This document shows, piece by piece, positions 5,656 through 9,430 of a stretch of DNA of 9,430 nucleotides. The stretch is from Nitrospirota bacterium (GTDB lineage: Bacteria; Nitrospirota; Nitrospiria; Nitrospirales; Nitrospiraceae). The stretch covers positions 1 through 9,430 of the forward strand of contig JACRQB010000020.1 of the NCBI GenBank assembly GCA_016222925.1, read 5' to 3'. Made by a program: the position numbers and the translations under genes. The number at the start of each line of letters is the position of its first letter. Position 1 is the first letter of the stretch. The notes beneath the pieces were generated by a model that saw nothing but the letters and a program-made list of their open reading frames with translations, was not told the origin of the DNA and made no database searches.

Positions 5656-6741
5656 TTAAGAGAGTTGGTGTATCGGTTCCAAGGGGGCACCCACTGGAGC
5701 AGATTCAGGCGATTCGCCATGCCTGCTCTCCTGCGCGGAGAGTGTCGCGGGTTTCTTGGACTTGGTTCTGGAACCAAGAGAATGCGGGGTTGCGGCGGGT
5801 ACAAACTTTTTAAGTCCGAAGGCTCTTAGTTTGCGATACAACGTCGAGCGGCTCACTTCCAAGTCTTTGGCCACCCGGGTCAAGTTTCCTCGATGCAGAC
5901 TGATCGCCTTCACCAGCAACTCCGTCTCAATCCGGCGGTGAGCGGCCCGCAGGGAATCCAGTGAGTCCATCGTCTGGAGATCTTCGCTGGCCAGATCCAA
6001 ATCTTGAGGAGTAATCTCCATTCCTTCCGCCATGATGACGGCGCGTCGGATCCGATTGCTGAGTTCCCGCACATTTCCTGGCCAGGAGTAAGTACGCAGC
6101 ACGTCAACGGCTTGGGCCGTATAGCCTTGAATCGACTTGCGGTAGGTCATGGCGGCCTGCTTGAGAAAGACCATCGCCATGAGCAAGGTGTCCTCGCCCC
6201 GGTCCCGCAGCGGTGGAAGATGAATGCGTAACACACCAAGCCTATAGTAGAGGTCCTCCCGAAACAGGTTTTTGTCGATTGCTGTTTTTAGGTCGACATT
6301 GGTCGCGGCAAGGACGCGCGCATCGACATGGAGCGTTTCTTGCCCCCCGACCCGTTCGAAGGTGCCTTCCTGTAAAAAACGAAGCAGCTTGACCTGTAGG
6401 GTCGGCAGCAGATCGCCGACCTCATCAAGAAACAATGTCCCGCCGGCTGCCGCTTCCAGTTTGCCCTTTTTTTGTTGGACCGCTCCTGTGAAGGCGCCGC
6501 GTTCATGACCGAATAATTCCGATTCCAATAAGGTTTCCGGGATGGCTCCGCAGTTGATCGGCACGAATGGCCCGTGCTTCCTGAGACTTCGCTCATGGAG
6601 CGCTTGCGCGGTCAATTCCTTGCCTGTGCCTGTCTCGCCGGTAATCAGGACCGGCATCTCGGTGGTCGCCATCTTCCGAACCAAGTCAAAGACTGCGCAG
6701 ATAGCGGGACTTGCTCCCACCATTTCGTTCACGGTTTCCAC
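5656..6741 (-). CDS. Sigma-54-dependent transcriptional activator without a sensory domain
   Basis: This encodes a 361-residue bacterial enhancer-binding protein. It uses ATP to open sigma-54 RNA polymerase complexes from a remote site. The AAA+ domain has Walker A GETGTGKE (35-42), the sigma-54-contacting loop GAFTGA (82-87), Walker B TLFLDEVGD (102-110), sensor I AATN (145-148), the arginine-finger region FREDLYYRL (160-168) and sensor II WPGNVREL (220-227). A Fis-type helix-turn-helix follows at about 271-313 (NLTRVAKDLEVSRSTLYRKL). A basic, Ser/Pro-rich tail (314-361) ends the protein. Only about nine residues precede the AAA+ core, so there is no receiver, PAS or GAF domain, as in PspF. 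I chose GTG 6741 because GGGGAGG lies five bases upstream; a GTG at 6747 would abut that site. Likely controlled by a partner protein or by its own expression. Confidence 0.93.
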   Translation of the reverse strand: METVNEMVGASPAICAVFDLVRKMATTEMPVLITGETGTGKELTAQALHERSLRKHGPFVPINCGAIPETLLESELFGHERGAFTGAVQQKKGKLEAAAGGTLFLDEVGDLLPTLQVKLLRFLQEGTFERVGGQETLHVDARVLAATNVDLKTAIDKNLFREDLYYRLGVLRIHLPPLRDRGEDTLLMAMVFLKQAAMTYRKSIQGYTAQAVDVLRTYSWPGNVRELSNRIRRAVIMAEGMEITPQDLDLASEDLQTMDSLDSLRAAHRRIETELLVKAISLHRGNLTRVAKDLEVSRSTLYRKLRAFGLKKFVPAATPHSLGSRTKSKKPATLSAQESRHGESPESAPVGAPLEPIHQLS

Positions 6742-7324
6742 AAGCACCTCCCCGGTGTGGATTCCTGAAATAACAGCTTTAAGATCTTGTCTTGCTGAAG
6801 CACGTCTCCACGCTACGGTCTTGCATGGTTCACACCCTAGCCGGCCTGAATGGCTCTATTCGGAGTCATGATAATTGGTGATGAGTATATTCATGCCGTG
6901 TAAGTTAAGACGATACTCGATACGGATGGCTCTAGCTTATACCACGAAGAGGCACTATGGCTCTCGTCAAAGTACTTGCTCTGTTCTACGTATCACTCAG
7001 AATCTCCGTATAGCGTCTTATCTTGATACATAGCATTGAATATGAGGCAGTGATTAGTGCCTAATAGCTCTGTTATGTATTTTCAGTTAGGGGTGTATGG
7101 CCCTAGCGGCATCTCTATTGGAGGAGTGGTGCATATTGCTCACCATGGCATAGGGAGTGCTGTGCCCCGTGAATTCAGGACGATTGGCTTCAAGCCGTGT
7201 CGTTTCCGTCTTGTCACCGGAAATCTCCTCGCCATATTCTGAACCGCTGGGTCTGATGACTGCCGCCGTTTGAGACAGTGGGCTGACTATTTCTCATGAT
7301 GGTATCCACGTTAGGACCTCACGG
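6742..7324. other. AT-rich gene-free region between divergent activator and PilZ genes
   Basis: No convincing gene is present. The activator frame stays open without a start codon back to about 6850, and a 61-codon plus-strand frame ends at 7242; neither is recognisable. The region holds a repeated octamer, described separately, and should contain the activator's promoter, which I could not identify. Confidence 0.4.
6850..7107 (+). repeat. Scattered short direct repeat ATGGCTCT
   Basis: ATGGCTCT occurs at 6850-6857, 6926-6933 and 6957-6964. A one-mismatch relative, ATGGCCCTAGC, lies at 7097-7107 and matches ATGGCTCTAGC at 6926 in ten of eleven bases. All are on the plus strand within the divergent control region. 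They may be binding sites for a regulator, or chance. Confidence 0.3.
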
Positions 7325-7353
7325 TTGTCCAAAGAGTTCATACACCCTGTAAC
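7325..7353 (+). promoter_or_regulatory. Candidate sigma-70 promoter for the PilZ gene
   Basis: TTGTCC (7325-7330) and TGTAAC (7348-7353) match the -35 and -10 boxes in four of six bases each, with an ideal 17-base spacer. A transcript from here would begin near 7360, leaving a leader of about 80 bases that contains both hairpins ahead of the PilZ start. Confidence 0.3.
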
Positions 7354-7395
7354 GTCTCTTACTGCTCCCAGCCCTCCCAATGTAGGATACCGCAC

Positions 7396-7435
7396 CACAG
7401 GGTAGCTGTGTACAATCAGTCTCCATCACGGAGAC
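7396..7435 (+). promoter_or_regulatory. Two leader hairpins, the second masking the PilZ ribosome-binding site
   Basis: Hairpin 1 is CACAG-GGTAG-CTGTG (7396-7410). Hairpin 2 is GTCTCC-ATCAC-GGAGAC (7419-7435), a perfect 6-bp stem with a 5-base loop. Its right arm contains the ribosome-binding site GGAG (7430-7433), and the start codon follows three bases after it. When folded it should block ribosome access. This does not match the c-di-GMP riboswitch classes as I know them. Confidence 0.4.
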
Positions 7436-7438
7436 GCA

Positions 7439-7816
7439 ATGGCGCAGTTTCCTCATACACGCACCTATAAACGGTTCCCCTTCCATGCTCCGCTCATCAT
7501 AGGCGGCGAATCCCATATCTGTGAAGGGATGCTACGAAACCTCTCGATGGATGGTTGTTCGATCGTGTGTGATCGCGAATTGGCCCTTGACTGCAAGGTG
7601 CGCGTGAATCTGCTCTTGCCGGATCAGACGTCGTCCCTACCCATTGAGCTGGGCCGGGTAACCTGGGTGCAGGGCCGTGAGTGTGGAGTGGAATTTATCC
7701 AGCTGGCGTTGCACGCGAGGTTGCGCCTTAATCGTACGTTGCGAACCGCACTCATTCAGTTTCTCAACGCTCTCACGAATCGAGAGTTGCCGGAACAGAC
7801 CGTCTCCGGCTTGTAA
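7439..7816 (+). CDS. Stand-alone PilZ-domain protein (c-di-GMP receptor)
   Basis: This encodes a 125-residue cytoplasmic protein consisting of one PilZ domain. PilZ domains bind the second messenger cyclic di-GMP and pass the signal on to motility, adhesion or exopolysaccharide systems. Both ligand motifs are recognisable: RxxxR at residues 8-12 (RTYKR) and [D/N]xSxxG at 34-39 (NLSMDG, with N in place of the more common D). The later strand RVTWVQGRECGVEFIQL (about 73-89) is typical of the family. The C-terminal 35 residues are helical. The ATG at 7439 has GGAG (7430-7433) five bases before it, embedded in a hairpin. It is transcribed away from the sigma-54 activator gene. The effector partner is not encoded in this window. 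Confidence 0.85.
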   Translation: MAQFPHTRTYKRFPFHAPLIIGGESHICEGMLRNLSMDGCSIVCDRELALDCKVRVNLLLPDQTSSLPIELGRVTWVQGRECGVEFIQLALHARLRLNRTLRTALIQFLNALTNRELPEQTVSGL

Positions 7817-7926
7817 TCGCTGGTCCTTGTACGGTGTCATGATCCCACGTAGGCCGCCCCTCGGTCTTCCTCGTCTACCCGTGGTTCTCAGAAACGGAAC
7901 GTTTCACGAAGGGAACAGCGATTACA
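7812..7926. repeat. 11-bp inverted repeat bracketing the convergent PilZ/ppa junction
   Basis: TGTAATCGCTG (7812-7822) overlaps the PilZ stop codon, and its exact reverse complement CAGCGATTACA (7916-7926) lies 13 bases beyond the ppa stop. The 93 bases between include a smaller hairpin, GAAACG-GAA-CGTTTC (7891-7905). The right arm can instead pair locally (GCGATT 7918-7923 with AATCGC 7930-7935). It may form a long-range structure at the 3' ends of both mRNAs. No T-run is present. Confidence 0.4.
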
Positions 7927-7938
7927 GGCAATCGCATG

Positions 7939-8658
7939 CTACAGATTCTTCGGCCACAATGAACCCAACTCCGGATACTTCGCGCGATAGTCGGCGTGAC
8001 TGGCACGGATGACTTTCCGCGCTTCCTCCCGTCCATAGACGCTGGTGATTTCTACTTTGTGATGTGTCGTCCCTGGCGCGCTCTTATAGGTTAAAAAATA
8101 ATGCTGAAGGCGATCCATGAGTGCCGACGGACATTGTGAAATGTCCGTGAAGCCTCCGTACACGGCATCGTCCCGCATCACGGCGATGATCTTGTCGTCG
8201 GCCTCGCCGCCGTCGGCCATGCTCAAGCCGCCGATCGGCAGCGCTGTGAGGAGGATGTCGCTGTGGGGAATGCTCTTTTCCGACAACACGCAAATATCAA
8301 GCGGATCGCCGTCCCCGACCATGCCTTTGCGGCGAGCTCGTTTGGCGAAGATGCCGGCGACGTGGTCTCCTGAGTAGGTCTGCGGAATGAGTCCATAGTA
8401 GACGGGACAGCAGTTGGAAAAGCGTTGTGGCCGATCCACCTTGAGAAAGCCGCTGTTCTTGTCCACTTCGTATTTGACCGTGTCGGTCGGGACAATTTCG
8501 ATGTAGGCCGTGACTACATCGGGAGCTTCTTCCCCGATAGACACGCCGTGCCACGGGTGCGCCTTGAACATCAGTCCGAGCAGACGTTGAAAGGGGTCGT
8601 TCCCCGCGCGCATCTCGGCTGTATCCTCTCCCCTTCCCTTTGCCTTCCGCTCTTTCAT
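7939..8658 (-). CDS. ppa: Inorganic pyrophosphatase, class I (soluble)
   Basis: This cytoplasmic enzyme hydrolyses pyrophosphate to two phosphates with Mg2+, pulling biosynthetic reactions such as nucleotide polymerisation and amino-acid activation forward. The 239-residue product has the class I signature DGDPLD (116-121). Other active-site elements are KYEVDK (62-67), DR (75-76), YYG (87-89), DDK in the segment corresponding to E. coli D102-K104 (154-156), and TYK near the C-terminus. It is longer than the E. coli enzyme (about 176 residues). The extra length is an N-terminal extension of about 45 residues and a basic insertion (about 95-113, with FAKRARRKG) just before DGDPLD. I chose ATG 8658 because GGAGGGG (8662-8668) lies just upstream; the frame is open to ATG 8730, which lacks such a site. 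Confidence 0.93.
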   Translation of the reverse strand: MKERKAKGRGEDTAEMRAGNDPFQRLLGLMFKAHPWHGVSIGEEAPDVVTAYIEIVPTDTVKYEVDKNSGFLKVDRPQRFSNCCPVYYGLIPQTYSGDHVAGIFAKRARRKGMVGDGDPLDICVLSEKSIPHSDILLTALPIGGLSMADGGEADDKIIAVMRDDAVYGGFTDISQCPSALMDRLQHYFLTYKSAPGTTHHKVEITSVYGREEARKVIRASHADYRAKYPELGSLWPKNL

Positions 8659-8722
8659 GTCCCCTCCGGTTCTTTTCTGAGTATCTTGGCGAATTGCAAC
8701 TTTCCTGAATTGTGCCCCAGTA

Positions 8723-8743
8723 TCCCCCAAGATCTTGGTGGGA
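8723..8743. promoter_or_regulatory. Palindrome upstream of ppa
   Basis: CCAAGATCTTGG (8727-8738) is a perfect 12-base palindrome. TCCC on the left and GGGA on the right extend it to an 8-bp stem with one bulged T. It lies 65-85 bases before the ppa start and just after the stop of the gene before it, so it could be an operator or a weak stem-loop; no T-run follows. I could not assign a clear -35/-10 pair for ppa. Confidence 0.3.
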
Positions 8744-8754
8744 GCAATGGCTTC

Positions 8755-9430
8755 CTACCTTTCACCGCACAGTCCTATCAAGTCTTCCTTGTGGGTAAGT
8801 ACGTAAGATGCCATAACGGAAGCCGAGGATACCGCGGGTATGGCAGAGGTTTCAGATTGGCCAGCATCTTCTGCGGCGGATCGAGGATGGTCCGATCTAT
8901 TTTGATTGGAAGCGCGATCGTCGTCGGCTGATTTCTGAGGCTTCGTATTGGGAGGGATGCTTGACGCGCTTGCAGGGCGTGAAACTAACCTACTGACGTT
9001 CGTGTTATTTCCAAGACTATTCTGTAATGCAACGCCAGTCAGTCCCACTGCTGCCGAGAACTTGAGAGCAGTAGACTCATCTGCGTTTTCTATTGGATCG
9101 TCGGGCTCAAGGAAATCCTTATGGTCAGCTTCCACAACAGCGGCACCCTGAGCTTCCATCGAGTCGCGCAGTGCATCAGATCCACGTTTTTCATTCGGAT
9201 GAGCTAACTGCGGTGTCTCTCGGGTAGCAATAACGTTCTCGCTAAGCTTCTCAGAAACAGCAGAAGGTCCATTTCTAGCAGGAGTAAGGATATCAGCCGT
9301 CACCGGTGCTTCAGTCTTGATTTCAATTGTCTTCTGCAAACCATCGGGTAGGCGGAATCCCTCCTCTTCACCCTCGATCAATAGACTCAGTCCAGAAGAT
9401 GGTGTATTTTGGATTTTGTTGGTCTCACGC
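8755..9430 (-). CDS. 3' part of a long low-complexity protein gene, cut by the window edge
   Basis: The frame is open from the window edge to TAG at 8755-8757 and shows the last 224 residues of a larger protein; a TTG at 9381 would be a poor start. The segment is rich in S, A, P, T, D and N and probably mostly disordered. The visible start (SSGLSLLIEGEEEGFRLP) looks like the end of a structured part. One hydrophobic patch, LKFSAAVGLTGVALQNSL, lies at visible residues 122-139. The end, LTHKEDLIGLCGER, shows no sorting signal. Such tails occur after repeat regions of large bacterial surface proteins, but this is a guess and I do not recognise the family. ppa follows 96 bases downstream on the same strand. 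Confidence 0.6.
   Translation of the reverse strand, partial: RETNKIQNTPSSGLSLLIEGEEEGFRLPDGLQKTIEIKTEAPVTADILTPARNGPSAVSEKLSENVIATRETPQLAHPNEKRGSDALRDSMEAQGAAVVEADHKDFLEPDDPIENADESTALKFSAAVGLTGVALQNSLGNNTNVSRLVSRPASASSIPPNTKPQKSADDDRASNQNRSDHPRSAAEDAGQSETSAIPAVSSASVMASYVLTHKEDLIGLCGER

Noticed and set aside
6823..6836. Second sigma-54 promoter, upstream of the activator gene
   Set aside because: The minus strand has GG-N10-GC spacing here, but the bases after GG are TGT instead of CAC and the -12 box is ATGC; the match is too poor to call.
7057..7242. 61-codon plus-strand open frame
   Set aside because: It has no good ribosome-binding site and no recognisable family; it is probably chance, although a decayed gene end cannot be excluded.
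7391..7450. c-di-GMP riboswitch ahead of the PilZ gene
   Set aside because: The string GACGCAA near the start resembles part of the GEMM-I consensus, but the expected flanking helices and the other conserved blocks are missing, and the match runs into the coding region.
1..9430. CRISPR array, tRNA/rRNA genes, insertion sequence or phage genes
   Set aside because: No regularly spaced repeats, tRNA arm patterns, transposase or integrase motifs were found on either strand by eye.

Overview
The window looks like part of a free-living Gram-negative bacterial chromosome of moderate GC content (roughly mid-50s %, my estimate). The mix of genes and the style of the proteins would fit a Nitrospira-like member of the Nitrospirota. 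That is an inference from general resemblance; there is no rRNA or other marker gene here to prove it.

Left part (1-3340). After a possible gene tail and a gene-poor stretch comes a compact type II toxin-antitoxin pair (Phd/YefM-like antitoxin, RelE/ParE-like toxin, 11-base overlap), with a promoter and 12-base palindrome in front. It converges on prfC (peptide chain release factor 3). Upstream of prfC on the same strand is a hemerythrin-like protein with all its metal ligands; the two may be co-transcribed. A near-perfect 23-base dyad lies just ahead of the hemerythrin start.

Middle part (3340-7440). A probably secreted, single-domain protein is built of about eight YD (RHS-like) repeats. 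Next is the most interesting segment. A 128-residue protein of unknown family (minus strand, 5047-4661) is preceded by a sequence matching the sigma-54 promoter consensus with exact GG-N10-GC spacing. Nested dyads lie about 130 bases further upstream, where an enhancer would be expected. The next gene on the same strand is a sigma-54 activator (AAA+ plus Fis-type helix-turn-helix) with no N-terminal sensory or receiver domain. The arrangement suggests a small dedicated regulator-target module. AT-rich, gene-free stretches of about 0.6-0.7 kb flank the activator gene.

Right part (7320-9430). A stand-alone PilZ-domain protein (c-di-GMP receptor motifs present) has two hairpins in its leader, the second of which masks its ribosome-binding site. 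It converges on a class I inorganic pyrophosphatase. The window ends inside the 3' part of a long, low-complexity protein gene on the minus strand.

I found no tRNA, rRNA, CRISPR array, insertion sequence or transposase.
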